A stretch of 64,000 bases of DNA from Hyperoodon ampullatus (GCA_949752795.1 OX457061.1:33236425-33300424), one strand, 5' to 3'. Shown: positions 46,401-57,719, counted from the stretch's first letter. The notes: generated by a model not told the origin, from the letters alone. Translations and numbers: made by a program.

Positions 46401-47264
46401 TTGACATAATATGGATTTGAAGTTTAGACAATCCATTAGTCTATGAAATGTTCCCATTATATCCATTTACATGGACAAAATGGCTTTTGAGTCAGTGGAG
46501 TAAAGAGGAGATTACATGGCAGAGGTGTTCAGGAGGACAGCTGGAAGGAAAGCTTAGGGAGAGATTGATTGATTGGGGGAAACTCATTCAGTTCTCGATG
46601 TTTTTATGCTCATGCAGCAGTGTCTCCTGCGTAAAGGCAATGACAAGCTCTGGAGATGGAAGCTCCATAAACAAGCCTGCTATTAATCATTATCATAATG
46701 ATCTGAACCAACCTGCTGAGCCTTTTGATGTTTGCTCAACTCCAAGGATTAAGATGCAAATCTGGGTGTGATCTCAATCACCACTGCATTAGGATCTGTG
46801 GTCCATTAATCTCAGGCTACAAATGAGCAGAGGTAACCTCAAATGAACACATGGCATTTCACCTTCCACCCCAGGGAGGGGACTCTATGCACCACTCCTG
46901 CCCCCTTGCCCTGGTTCCCACAAAACCTGGGGAGGGTTTTCTGGGTGGAATCCAGCCAGAATGGTATACTTTCCCTCTATTCGAGAGTCATCAAAAATAT
47001 TTTCCTAGTGCTTCCCTTCAAGTTGAAACCCCAGTGGCCATGGGAACTTGCCAAACAAGATACTTTCCAAGAGGAACATCTCCACAACAAAATCTGTAAA
47101 AGATGAAAGAAAAGGGGGGAGGTACTCAAACATCAAAACTCCAGGCATGAACCCAAGATCTAAACACACGGCAAAAGGATGTCAGGTGATTGCTTCAGTC
47201 CTTTAGGAAAAGAGACCTGGGTTCGAGTCTTAGTCCTCCTCCTGCTTCATGTATGCCCAGATGG
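46401..47264. other. No recognisable feature
   Basis: Unique-looking sequence. Nothing was recognised. Confidence 0.5.
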
Positions 47265-47452
47265 TGGGGCAGTTAGGACCACAGTATTTAGAAACAGGTA
47301 AATATCCAGGTTCTGTTACGTGCTTTCTGACCTGGCTCACATAACTTGACTTCTCTGTGCCACCTCTGTAAAACAAGAATATTAATATATACACCCTCTG
47401 TAGGGTGGTTGTGAGATAACAGTATTTCTATAACCATTAAGTATAAATTGTA
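47265..47452 (+). repeat. MIR SINE
   Basis: A sense MIR: aaatatccaggttctgttac, then cataacttgacttctctgtg, then ctgtagggtggttgtgagat. Confidence 0.72.
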
Positions 47453-49349
47453 AGGAAGGCGTCTCACAGATGGGAGCTGTCTGTGTGCTCAGAGCAAAGT
47501 TAAAGGGAGCAAATGCATCACACTTATAAGCCTGTCACCTCTGCCCACTCTTCAGGCTCCCAGGAAGGTTCAGTAGGGTTTCCTCCTCCCCAGATTGGAT
47601 CACCCAGCTTCATTTGCTCTGAGGATGTGACCATGCTGATGGGCTAGCCTGGGGGAAATGGTCTGGCTTAAGTTTTGGGCTCCGCGGGGTGGGTGATGAT
47701 GTGAGAAGGTCAGATAGTTAACACTCCAAGGGTCTTTCCCAATGTAGATTCCTTGACATTTGCTATCTAGATCAAAGTATTTGTTTACCTCTATTGCTTC
47801 CCCATTAAAAGCTTCCCTGACTGCCCTGGCTTTCCTTTAGGCTAAACATCAGCCAGTAGCTGGTGGGTATCAGTGATTTTGCAAAGACTTCTGGAATAGT
47901 CACCCTTGTACCTACCCCACAATGATGTTTTCTTATGTCTGGCCTTTGTTTTTGAGGCAAGCTGAGAAACAAACCACCACAACAGAACAACCCTAAAACG
48001 GCTAATAGGGTAGCAGCCAACACAGTTTAATGAGAAAATGAGAGGAAAACATAAAGGCTATGCAAACCAAAGGTTAAAGGAATATTCTACCTCATAACGT
48101 ATAAGAAAGTTTTGTAAACTGTTGAGTGTCTGTCTGTGCAGGTAGATGTTGTTTTACCATTGTGATGTAGGCACTTTGGGTCTCATATTTTGGCAATCTG
48201 AATGAACGCACTGCTTGCAAAAACCCTGAAATTCAAATGAACAGCCTGATTGTAAGCTGTCTTGGAACTAATTGAAGGAAGATGAATCAGTTCAGATAAG
48301 CAAAAGGTATATCCCCAAGAAATTCTCTTTTTGCATCTATCCCACCCTTTTCCCGGGCCTAGTAGAGTAGGTGACACAAAGTGGGCACCCTGTGAATTAA
48401 GAATTTCTCTCATTCTGTCAGTTTATTTAGGATACTTTGTAAAGATCCTTCACATTATCTTATATTCCTCTACTCCCACTAACCATGCTTAAACATCCTT
48501 TTTGTGATACTTTCCAACAGAGCAACACCATAGCTCACTTCTGAGAGAACATGGACTATGCAAACTATGTTATGCTTGGTGGTTCCTTTAAGACAACCAA
48601 TAATTTATTCTGGCAGGCCTGTTCCCTTAAAGGATGTCTCCCTTTAAAACTCCCAGAATACAGAGAGTGCGTGTGTGAACATATGCTCAGGTCCCCACAT
48701 TTTATGGAAATGACCCTGAATCATTTTGCAACAAAGGAAGGGCTTTAGATGCTTTCTGGAGGTGTGGCCGAGTGGCAGGATCTGGGCAAACCAGTCAAAT
48801 GGGTGCGCCTCTAAGCAGCCAATGGCCTGCCCTGGAAGGAATTGGGTTCAAACTGTGATTATGGAACATTCTAAGCATTCCTACCTATAATCCAGGGATG
48901 TTATATTCTTCATGACCATGTAAGGAGGTTCCTAACCAGTGGATAGCCTGTTGCTCACCAGACTGAGAGCTACTCATTTCCTTGGCACTTGGAGTCTCTT
49001 GGCTAAAAAGCCCTTTACAGAACTTCCAGCCTAGTAACTTTGGGTCTTCTTTCCAAGGAGCCCTAAAGTTCCCCAAAGCTGCCTTTGTGTCAACTGCAAG
49101 GGCAGAGATGGGACTACATACATTCTTGAAGCCCCTGCTTCAACTACAACAGTTCTGATTTTGTTCTCTTTCATATCTTGGGATCCTTTTAATGATTTAT
49201 TTTAAGAAAAGGAGTAGTTCTGCTTAAAAAATGCTTGAATACAATTTCATTTTTTTTTGGACATAGGTAAACTGGGTCCAAGAGATGAACAGTGAAACTG
49301 ATCGCTTCAAGGTCACCAAAGACTTCTGTGTTGCCAAATCCGATCCTCT
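47453..49349. other. Mostly unique sequence, one tRNA-like patch
   Basis: No gene or named repeat was recognised over about 1.9 kb. A Pol III A-box-like tggccgagtgg (48765-48775) and a B-box-like ggttcaaact (48845-48854) occur in order, but no tRNA fold could be built (see findings). Confidence 0.45.
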
Positions 49350-50695
49350 TCTTAGTTGACCTCTTGGCAGCATTTGACCCAGTTTACCACTCCCTCCATT
49401 TTGAAATGCTTTCTTCTCTTGGCTTCCATGACAACATACTCTTCTAGAATTTGTCCTTTGATACTGGCTTCTACCTCTTGGTCTCTTTTGTGGGCCTCCA
49501 ATACTTCATTTCCAAATGCTGTTCTTTCCAGGGCTCTGCTCGGGGACTATATCTCTTCTTCAACTGTGTGTGCTTCCTGGGTGATCACACCTACTCCCAT
49601 TGCTTTAAATACTGTCTGAATGCCACTGATGCCTACTTGCATATCTGCAGTCCAGACCTCTCCCACTAGACTCAAGCATTGTACATCCAACTTTTTGTCT
49701 TTTGCACTTGGATATCTGCTGGGCATCTCAAACTTAATATTTTGGAGACCTTTTGAATCTCTCACCTCCAGTGTATACCTTGTCCATCTGCCCTATCCAG
49801 TAACTGCAGCCTTGCATGTAACCTTGTATACGGACTAAAGTAGTATTCCTGGCTGTGGAATGTGTGGCCAACAGGACTGCCTCAAATACTCTGGACAAAA
49901 ACTTAGTAGCCATCCTGGATTCTTCTCTGTCTCTTGCTCCTACATTCAGTTGATCAGTATCAGGACTCTGGTTCATCAAATCCTTCTCCACAGATGCCAT
50001 CTGAAATTATGCTATTCGTTTCTCGCCTACACTAATGGAACAGCCTCTTAACTAGTCTCATTGCCTCTTCTCATGCCTCTACTTCCCTCACAATCCATTA
50101 TCTCTACAGTAGAATTTTCTAAAAGTGTAAATCAAACCATATTCCTCTCCTGCTCGATACATGTCAATAACCACCTGCTGCACTTAGTATAAAATCCTCA
50201 TTCTTTCCTCTGGCCTGTAGGGTCCCTGCTTTCCTCAATGACCTCAGATGGTACAACTCTTATCCTCACTTCCCAAGTTCCAGGCACAAAGGCTTTCTTC
50301 TGATACCTGGAGCACTCCAAGCTCAGTTTCACATTGAACCCTTATAGTAGCTGCCCCTTATACCTGGAATGTTCTTCCCCTAAGTCTCAAGCTCAAGTCT
50401 AAATGTTATTGTTGACCTTCGGAGAAGTCTTCCTTGACTTACTTTTCAATTGTAGCCTTCCCAGACACTTTCTAACATGTTTTCTTGTTTCATTTCAATC
50501 ATAGAACTTACAAATCTCCAACTTTTCTTTTTCTTTCTCTTATTCATTGTTGAATGCACTTTCTCCCTCTAATCAAGGTCTATGAGAATAGAGATCTTGC
50601 CTATCCTGTGCAGTGCTTTCTCCCCAGCCCCTAGAATAGTGTCTGGCACATGATTGATATTCAGCAAGAATATACTGAGTAAATGAATGAAGGTG
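49350..50695 (+). pseudogene. Long L2 LINE with reverse transcriptase relic
   Basis: About 1.35 kb of one L2 in sense. The left part translates into the C-terminal half of an L2/CR1-clade reverse transcriptase: a DLLAAFDPVYHSL segment near 49360, then LGDHTYSHCFKYCL near 49580, where the catalytic YADD position reads NATD. The right part is the L2 3' region (50100-50695), with cttccttgacttacttttc and, near the end, agtgtctggcacatgattga and a gagtaaatgaatgaa terminus. Stops and shifts make it inactive. Confidence 0.85.
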
Positions 50696-50770
50696 ACTTG
50701 TCCAAAGACACACAGCCCTAGTAGAAAAAAGACTCTGATCAGGCTTCTAGACCCTTACTTCACAGAGGGA
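50690..50770 (-). repeat. MIR fragment, reverse
   Basis: The blocks gacttgtccaaagacacaca and ctagtagaaaaaagactctg fit the 5' half of a reversed MIR. Confidence 0.5.
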
Positions 50771-50921
50771 CACATAAGATTAACTTCAAGCATCTCTGTT
50801 CAGGATATTGTTTTATGGATTTACGTAATGTTTTCTTTCCATAGAGTGAAAGAAAGAAAGAAGGTAATTTCCTTGAGTTATAAACTCTGGAGTCATGAGG
50901 ATATTTTACCGCCTAGAAAAT

Positions 50922-51260
50922 AATCAACTTATTCAATAAACATTTATTGAGAGGCTAGTACCTAGAACTGTTAGGCACGAAGAATAAAAGCATGAATAAG
51001 AAATAGGGCTTCCCTGGTGGCACAGTGGTTGAGAGTCCGCCTGCCGATGCAGGGGACACGGGTTCGTGCCCCAGTCCGGGAAGATCCCACAGGCCGCGGA
51101 GCGGCTGGGCCCGTCGGCCATGGTCGCTGGACCTGCGCGTCCGGAGCCTGTGCTCCGCAACGGGAGAGGCCACAACAGTGAGAGGCCCGCGTACCGAAAA
51201 AAAAAAAAAAAAAAAGAAATAGTCCCCACTTTGTTCTCTAGACAGGGAGAGACACCTAAA
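50922..51260 (-). repeat. L2 3' end split by a CHR SINE
   Basis: A reversed L2: acttattcaataaacattta, then ggctagtacctagaactgtt, interrupted by the SINE at 51007. It resumes at 51223 with tccccactttgttctctaga. Confidence 0.7.
51007..51213 (+). mobile_element. CHR SINE
   Basis: A sense short-form CHR SINE from ggcttccctggtggcacagt to a 19-bp A tail. The 9-bp TSD, aagaaatag, lies at 50998-51006 and 51214-51222. Confidence 0.95.
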
Positions 51261-51289
51261 CAGATGATGACAGTATTAAAATTTTAGTG

Positions 51290-51543
51290 GACACAATAAT
51301 AATAGCTAATACTTACTGAGCACTTATTGTGAATGGGGTACTCTTCTGAACGTTTTAAGAGCTTAACACATTTACTCCTCATAGCAATCCTATGTAGTAT
51401 TTACTATTATTCCCTTTGTTTTGCAGCTGAAGAAATTGAGGCATAGATTAGGTAATTTGTCCAAGGTTAGAGAATGAGCATGTGTAGAGCCTGTTAATCT
51501 ACTATGGAGTGCATCCTGTTAGTCACTATGCTATACTGCCTTC
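51290..51543 (-). repeat. MIR SINE, reverse, near full length
   Basis: A complete reversed MIR: aatacttactgagcacttat, then tcctcatagcaatcctatgt, then agaaattgaggcatagatta, then tagtcactatgctatactgc. Confidence 0.88.
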
Positions 51544-51544
51544 T

Positions 51545-52080
51545 TCATAGAGCTGTGTGGAAAGTGATAGGAACATAGGGAATTATTCCCTCCATCCTTG
51601 GTGGAGGAAGGGAAATTCAGTGAAGGCTTTACTGTGGAAATAACATATGAGCTTGGATCTTGAAGGAAGAGGGGGACTCCCCCAAGGGAGAAGTTGTGGG
51701 AGCATGAAAGGTAAAGAGAACAGCTCGTGCAAAGCCACTGAGTTGTGAAAGGGCCTTTTTGTCTCAGAAACTGTGAAATTCAGTGTGGCTGGCACATTGT
51801 GAGTAGCAGAGAAGGGATGGGAGGTAAAACTGGAGAGAGATGCGGGGACCAGGATGCAAGGTTTCTTCTATTGAGGGTTAAGGAGAATGGGTTTTCCACC
51901 CAGTGAGAGCAAGTGGAGACTTTTAAGCCAATGAATTACACATTCTAAACTTGCTTTACAAATGCCACATCCTTCACGCGAAGGGTGGACAGGAGAAGGG
52001 GAAAAATTAGTAGAGACACTATTTAGGAAGTACTTGCAGTGGTGCAGACGGGAAATGCAGAGGGACTGCAGGGCATCGTG
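51545..52080 (-). repeat. L2 LINE, reverse
   Basis: A reversed L2: agtgaaggctttactgtgga, then gcttggatcttgaaggaaga, then gaacagctcgtgcaaagcca, then cagtgtggctggcacattgt. It follows the MIR directly. Confidence 0.75.
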
Positions 52081-53349
52081 GCCCCTATCTCCTACAGGTG
52101 AGCAAAGTGTGTCTGATGCTACACGTGGAAGGAGAGGAAGAGCAGCTGCTTGGGGCAAGCTAAGCACGTTTGCCTAAGGCGTGTCTGGGGCCATTTCTCC
52201 AGCAACCAGGGAGGTTAGCAAAGGCTCAGCTGCCCCACCCTCTGACTCCAGCCAGATGTTGCAAGGGCTCCAGGGACAGAGCCTCTTAGACACTGCTGTG
52301 GCTTCAGGCCTTGTTAGGAAAAGGCTGCTATCTTCTTGGTAGTGCCTGTGCCTCAGCCCAGGCACAGAGTGAGGTCAATGCATTTTTCTCCTGCCTGTCT
52401 GTCACTGTTCTTTCACAACAGGTTTGAAAAACATGCTGAGGTCACAGGAGAATGTGTTAATGTGTTTGGTGGATTATTATCATTCTGTCATTCCTGTAAT
52501 TGGTTAGAGGGGACGAGTTCTTTTGGTATTTAGACAAGCAAGCATGGGAATTACCATTATCTCTCTCTACAGCTGATGCATGGAAATGATCTGAGAAGCA
52601 AATATCAGTATCAACTGATATTTCATCAGTTGTCTTTTCATAAACTTCCCTTACCTCTCCTCACCTGACGGTTTCACAGACCCTTATCTACATCCCCATT
52701 GCCCTCATGGTAAAACATCTGAGGACAACATCGGAGAGTTGAGAGGAAAAATGGCTGAAGGTGATTTGCTCCCAGTATCCCTTGCTGGTTTTAAAGAAAT
52801 TATATATTTTTTCTACTAAGCACCTGGAAGACCAGATATTACCTTTATTTCAACTCTTGATCACAATGTCTAAAAATATAGTAGCTGCTATTGATACAGT
52901 GATCATAGCAAAATCTCTCTGTCATTGACTTGGTTGTTTTTGTGCTTCAGTATATTGTGATTTTTATCTACATAAAACATGCTTGTAGATAGCTGCAAAT
53001 ATTTTTAGACTTAGAGATATTTTACCAGCCTAGGGACTCCACTGATTTTGCCACATTAGGAAAGGATGTGAGCTATGATGTTGGAGGATTCCAGTACATT
53101 GAAGGACTGTCACATAGATTAAATATGTTAAAAGGATTGTGGTTAGGATTGTTTAGGGCAGAACTTTTAAAAAGTGTGTTTGAAACACAAGTTATAGGAG
53201 TCATTTTAAGGACAAAAAATTCCATTATGTACTAACTTTGGGATGTGGTGGGTATATTTTTGTCTTAGAGATTCATAATATAACAAAGAAACTGTGTCTT
53301 ATCCAATTTTGTTTAAACATAGCATCTGCTTATGCTTATAGAGACCATG
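52081..53349. other. Unique sequence with a small perfect hairpin
   Basis: No gene or named repeat. A 10-bp perfect inverted repeat, aaatatcagt and actgatattt, with a 4-bp loop lies at 52600-52623. Confidence 0.5.
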
Positions 53350-53363
53350 GGGTGTGTGTGTGT

Positions 53364-53396
<33 letters not shown>
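53350..53396. repeat. (TG)n microsatellite
   Basis: About 47 bp of TG repeat with one TA interruption. Confidence 0.96.
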
Positions 53397-53399
<3 letters not shown>

Positions 53400-53934
53400 C
53401 AGTGCAAGGAATTTGTAATGAATGATTTTTTAATGTTTCTAAAAAATGCAAGGCACGTGACCACAACTAATATTCTGTCCTAGGTGTGGATTTTCCATTC
53501 AGGTTCTACTGACATTAGTTCTTTTCTTAGAGATCTTTCCAAGCTTTGGGTGGTCGGTTGTAAGTTCACTTTCATGACTTTTTCCAGTCTCGGATCTCCC
53601 ATACCACGTATCACGTGTGTGGGAAGAACGTTCTAGGTTTTATTCTACCTCTTGTTCGCTTTCCACTTGCTAGTTAATTGGACTACACCATCAGCAGGTC
53701 CCCCTCACACCACTTTCTCAGGCCATAATTAAGAAATTCAAATGCCAATTGCAAAGATTTTTCTCACATGCTTTTACCTTTTTTGAGCCAGTTGATAATT
53801 GTTTCAAAATCATTTCACTCTGGGAATGCCAACTTAAGGTTTCACGATATTAAAATACCAAAGTTGTATTCCTAGTATCTCAAACACCACTTCTCTGCCT
53901 CTATATGTCCCCCTTTCTTTCTTCCTCATCCAAA
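53397..53934. other. No recognisable feature
   Basis: Unique-looking sequence. Nothing was recognised. Confidence 0.5.
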
Positions 53935-54112
53935 TAATAAACGATCTGCTATCTATTAAACATCTACAATGCACTTTATATATTTTATCTCATTTGACCT
54001 TTATAATGGAGATTGGGAGCAGTAGCCCCATTTTACTGTTGACAAACCAAGGCTCAGAGAGGTCAAGACACCTGCTTAAGGTCACACAACTAGTAAGTGG
54101 CAGGATAAGAAA
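53935..54112 (-). repeat. MIR SINE, reverse
   Basis: A reversed MIR: ttttatctcatttgaccttt, then aaaccaaggctcagagaggt, then ggtcacacaactagtaagtg. Confidence 0.85.
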
Positions 54113-54974
54113 TTGCATTTGGATTTGTCACACTCCCAATTTTGTATCACTTTCTGTCCTCCTGCATCTCAAACTTGGTATGGGTACCCCTGGATGAGAG
54201 CACATGTAAAACTGTTAGCAGTCATGGGGAATCTGCTAGACCATCCACACTATACACTATCTAAACATTATGGGGAGGAAGTAAATATTTTAAAATATTC
54301 TCATGGTAAAACAAACTAGCTCATAATATGGGCTGGAATACATATTTTCAAAAGAATTTTTAAAGATGGAACTGAAACTGCAATGAAATATTGGGCTTTT
54401 TGAGGGAGCTTTGAGTCAAGTTCCTAGACTCCTAAGAATATTAGTTTGTTCTATATGGTTCTGTATACCATTAGGGTTACACCATGGAAAAGAAACTTTG
54501 CTTATACCTTGCTACTGTCCCTTGCAGAAAACATTATGTAAAGTTCTAAACTCAGTTCTTGTCTAATATTTTTCTAAATGTGATTATAGTTGTTTCCTCC
54601 ATTCACATGGTCCTATCTCTAGCTTCCAGCCTCTCTTCTGACACATACCATTGATTTGCTTATTCATTAGTTCATGAGAACTTGACTGTGCACCTATTAA
54701 TAACCTACAGGATATCTCTACCTCCATGTGTGTCTAGAAACATCTAACACTTAAAAATGAAATTCCTTATTCACCCCTTCTAAAATGTTCCTTCTCAAAA
54801 AATTTTACTGCTCTTTTTCCAATCATTCATGCTTGAAACATGAAAATTCCCTTGGACTCCACGTTTGCCTTCATTATGACGTTTGTAGAGTTGGAAACAT
54901 CAGCTGCCTAGCTGTCACCCTCCTTTTCCTTTGTGGCTGCCCCAGGTCAGTCCCTTATTGGCCCTTGCTTAGAT
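54113..54974. other. No recognisable feature
   Basis: Unique-looking sequence. Nothing was recognised. Confidence 0.5.
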
Positions 54975-55181
54975 CAGTGGTTCTCAGATGGGCAGTTTTG
55001 TCACCCCCCACCCCGCCCCCCAGGGAACAGTTGGCAATGTCCAGAGACATTTGTTTGTCACAACTGGCATCTAGTGAGTAGAGGCCAGGGATGCTGCTAA
55101 ACATCCTGTAATGTATAGGACAGCCCCCTACAACACTGAGCCCCCGAAGTCAAAAGTGTTGTGGTTGAGAAACCCTGGCCT
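54975..55181 (+). mobile_element. MER5A hAT-type DNA transposon
   Basis: A near-complete MER5A: cagtggttctcagatgggca at the left, ggcatctagtgagtagaggc in the middle, and gtggttgagaaaccctg at the right. The ends are the inverted repeats of this non-autonomous element. Confidence 0.9.
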
Positions 55182-55219
55182 GGTCCATGGGAAAATCTTG
55201 TTCACTGGGTTCCTCCTCT

Positions 55220-55705
55220 CTGTTTCTGCTTCATCTTCCATGCAGCTGCCACCTTAAGGTTTCTAAAGCATATATCTTCTGATGTCATTCCACTGCTGAC
55301 ACCTTCAATGGTTCCTAGCAAACTTCTAAGCCTGTCATTCAAGATTCTCCAAAATAGTTCTAGTCTTAGTTCCCACTCCCTCCCTTCATGCCACACCATC
55401 ATACCACACTTCTTACACCTGGTTGTCTCCCAGGCGGTATCCTCTACCCTTGAAGCCTTTATTGTTCTCTTCCTCACCCTCACCCCTCCTATCACTGTCT
55501 ATCAAAATCCTGCCCCTCCTTCCAGCCCAACCTCAAAGGCTATCTTACCTTCTAAAGCCTTTCCTGATTCCCCCAAATGGCATTAACTCTTCCCAACTCT
55601 TCTCTCTATGGGCTGCCATCATCGCCAAGTTGTAGTCCCTTGAGGACAGCAGCTGCACCTGGCTGCTTACACTCAGATCCCCACGACACCGAGCCTCAGC
55701 TGGCG
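55220..55705 (+). repeat. L2 LINE fragment
   Basis: A sense L2: gatgtcattccactgctgac, then cttcaatggttcctagcaaa, then cctcaaaggctatcttacct, then aaagcctttcctgattcccc. Confidence 0.85.
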
Positions 55706-55888
55706 TGTTTCAGAGTGGCCATTAAGAAGGGAGAATTGGCAGGAATGCGGAAGGAAGTGGGCATTCACACAAGGAGGGGCAGAGGGGAGTGTGCAGGAGC
55801 ACAGGGGGTCTGATCACAGTGCTGACAGCTCAGCTTCATCTGCTTTTTGAACTTCCATCTTTCATCGTGAGGTCACTGCAGCTGCCCC

Positions 55889-55965
55889 AATTCACTCCTC
55901 TTCTCCCCCCTCTTCTTCCTTCCCTCCTTCTTTCCTTCTCTCCCTTCCTTCCTTCCTTTCTTTTA
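55889..55965. repeat. Pyrimidine-rich (CTTC)n tract
   Basis: About 75 bp of almost pure C/T with CTTC and CCTT units. Confidence 0.9.
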
Positions 55966-56465
55966 GAACATTCATTCTCAAAGAAAGGAGCAGTGCTATT
56001 ACTACCAAGGGGATAAAAATTACTTCTTAGAATATGAAAAAAAAAAACTTAGTTATTACAATGGTGTGTGGCCCTCCAAAGCTCCACCCTACCCAAAGAA
56101 ATCTTATTAATTTCCCTCGTTAGGGCTAATTTACATTTTAATGTATGTTTTCTCTTTGCGGGGGGATGGGGTGGTGGCAATAATTTTATTTAAAGGTTGA
56201 GAAGCATTGTATTAGATGTATTAGAAACATTGTATAAGGTGAAGGGTAGAAGCATAATATGCCTACACACACATATGTTTTTTAAACCCATGGGAAAAAA
56301 AATAAAACCCATGGAAAATTTTTTAAAGGCTCAATTCTTTCATTTGTAAATAATTAGAGAAAATATAAAGGATTGCAACTTTGGTTGTGATTCACTCACA
56401 TACGACTTTCCCCGTTTTGTCAATAAGAAAAATGAGGCGCAGAGAAATGAGTGTATTCATTCATC
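55966..56465. other. No recognisable feature
   Basis: Unique-looking sequence that is the empty-site flank of the SEC11A retrocopy. A short MIR-like block (aaaaatgaggcgcagagaaa) lies at 56429-56450. Confidence 0.5.
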
Positions 56466-56482
56466 AAGATCTCAGTGGAGTG
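56466..56482. repeat. Left TSD of the SEC11A retrocopy
   Basis: The 17-bp word aagatctcagtggagtg is repeated at 57638-57654, directly after the poly-A tract. This is the hallmark of L1-driven retroposition. Confidence 0.95.
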
Positions 56483-56832
56483 GGTCCCGTCTAGTGTGAC
56501 CCTGGCCCGTGTGCCAGCCGTTCCTCCCGCGGGTCACATCTCGCCCTCTCTTCTGCCCGTGTCCCCTCGCTGGCCCCGCCATGGTATCTCTTGATTTTCT
56601 GGATGATGTGCAGCGGATGAACAAGCAGCAGCTCTATTATCAAGTCCTACATTTTGGAAAGACAGTCTCCTCGGCACTAATGCTCTGGAAGGGGTTAACG
56701 GTTATAACTGGAAGTGAAAGTCCAATTGCGGTGGTGCACAGCAGCAGCATGGAACGTGCATTTCATAGAGGAGATTTTCTCTTTCCAGCAAGTCGAGTTG
56801 AAGATCATCCCGTAGGAGTGGAAGAAATTGTT

Positions 56833-57042
56833 GGGGTTTTTTGGGGTTCTTTTTTTTTTTTTGCGGTACGCGGGCCTCTCACTGTTGTGGCCTCTCCCGT
56901 TGTGGAGCACAGGCTCCGGACGCGCAGGCTCAGCGGCCATGGCTCACGGGCCCAGCTGTGGGATCCTCCCGGATCGGGGCACGAACCCGCGTCCCCTGCA
57001 TCGGCAGGCGGACCCCCAACCACTGCGCCACCAGGGAAGCCC
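56833..57042 (-). mobile_element. CHR SINE within the SEC11A retrocopy
   Basis: An antisense short-form CHR SINE with poly-T at 56850-56862 and gcggtacgcgggcctctcac next. The TSD gaaattgtt lies at 56824-56832 and 57043-57051. Insert plus duplicated target is 219 bp. A 12-bp block of the body, cgctccgcggca, is missing near 56957. In the SEC11A frame it has no stop and encodes an Arg/Pro/Gly-rich stretch. It is younger than the retrocopy. Confidence 0.95.
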
Positions 57043-57608
57043 GAAATTGTTTTTAGGATAGAAGGAAGAGAGGTTCCTATAGTTCACCGAGTCTTGAAGA
57101 TTCATGAAAAGCAAAATGGACATAGGAAGTTTCTGACCAAAGGAGATAACAGTGTGGTTGATGCCCGAGGCCTGTATAAACAAGGACAACATTGGCTAGA
57201 GAAGAACGATGTTGTGAGGACAGCGAGGGGATTTGTTCCTTACATTGGGGTCGTGATGATCCTCATGAATGACTGTCCTAAATTTCCGTGTGCAGTACTC
57301 TTTTTGCTGGGTTTATTTGTGCTGGTCCATTGTGAGTAAGAAGTCTGCCTTGCTGTTCCTGGAAGATGCTGTACTTTTTGTTCCTGAATGTTTGGAGTAG
57401 ATATCGATCTGTGGTTGGTGGAATGGAGAACACATGTTGGCGCTTCTTGGTAGCCCTGGTTTGCATTAAGTCTATGTTTCCACGCCAGAGTACGTGTGGG
57501 CGGGTGCATGTGCACCACAGCGTGCACTCGAGGGGACTTTCAATCACAGAATTCCATATGTTGTCATTGTCACACTTTCGCATTTTTGTACATCAGTGAA
57601 TTTTTTCT

Positions 57609-57614
57609 ATTAAA
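57609..57614 (+). promoter_or_regulatory. ATTAAA poly-A signal of the retrocopied mRNA
   Basis: ATTAAA lies 10 bp before the poly-A tract that starts at 57625. It is inherited from the parental transcript. Confidence 0.85.
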
Positions 57615-57719
57615 AGGTTGAGCCAAAAAAAAAAAAAAAGATCTCAGTGGAGTGCCTATAAATTCATAGGGTTTTCAAGGTTTAAGAGAACTAACTCGAG
57701 TAAAGTATTGATACTTAGG

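Larger units (their letters stand above)
56483..57637 (+). pseudogene. SEC11A: SEC11A processed retrocopy with inserted SINE
   Basis: An intronless copy of the mRNA for SEC11A, a catalytic subunit of the ER signal peptidase complex that cleaves signal peptides. It has a GC-rich 5'UTR (56483-56580), the ATG at 56581, the stop at 57337-57339, a 3'UTR, ATTAAA at 57609-57614 and a poly-A tract to 57637. The N-terminal SLDFLDD and the FRIEGRE and KIHEKQNGH segments fit SEC11A rather than SEC11C. Counted on human SEC11A (179 residues, from memory), the catalytic Ser56 is kept (AGC at 56746) and His96 is kept (CAC at 57085). Asp122 is Ala (GCC at 57163), and Gly55 and Pro59 beside Ser56 are also changed. 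A CHR SINE sits in the coding part, yet the frame stays open for 252 codons. Most likely a pseudogene; expression is unknown. Confidence 0.95.

Noticed and set aside
56509..56580. Extension of the SEC11A frame upstream of the ATG
   Set aside because: The upstream start would be GTG, and the segment is the GC-rich 5'UTR of the parental mRNA. The ATG at 56581 matches the SEC11A start.
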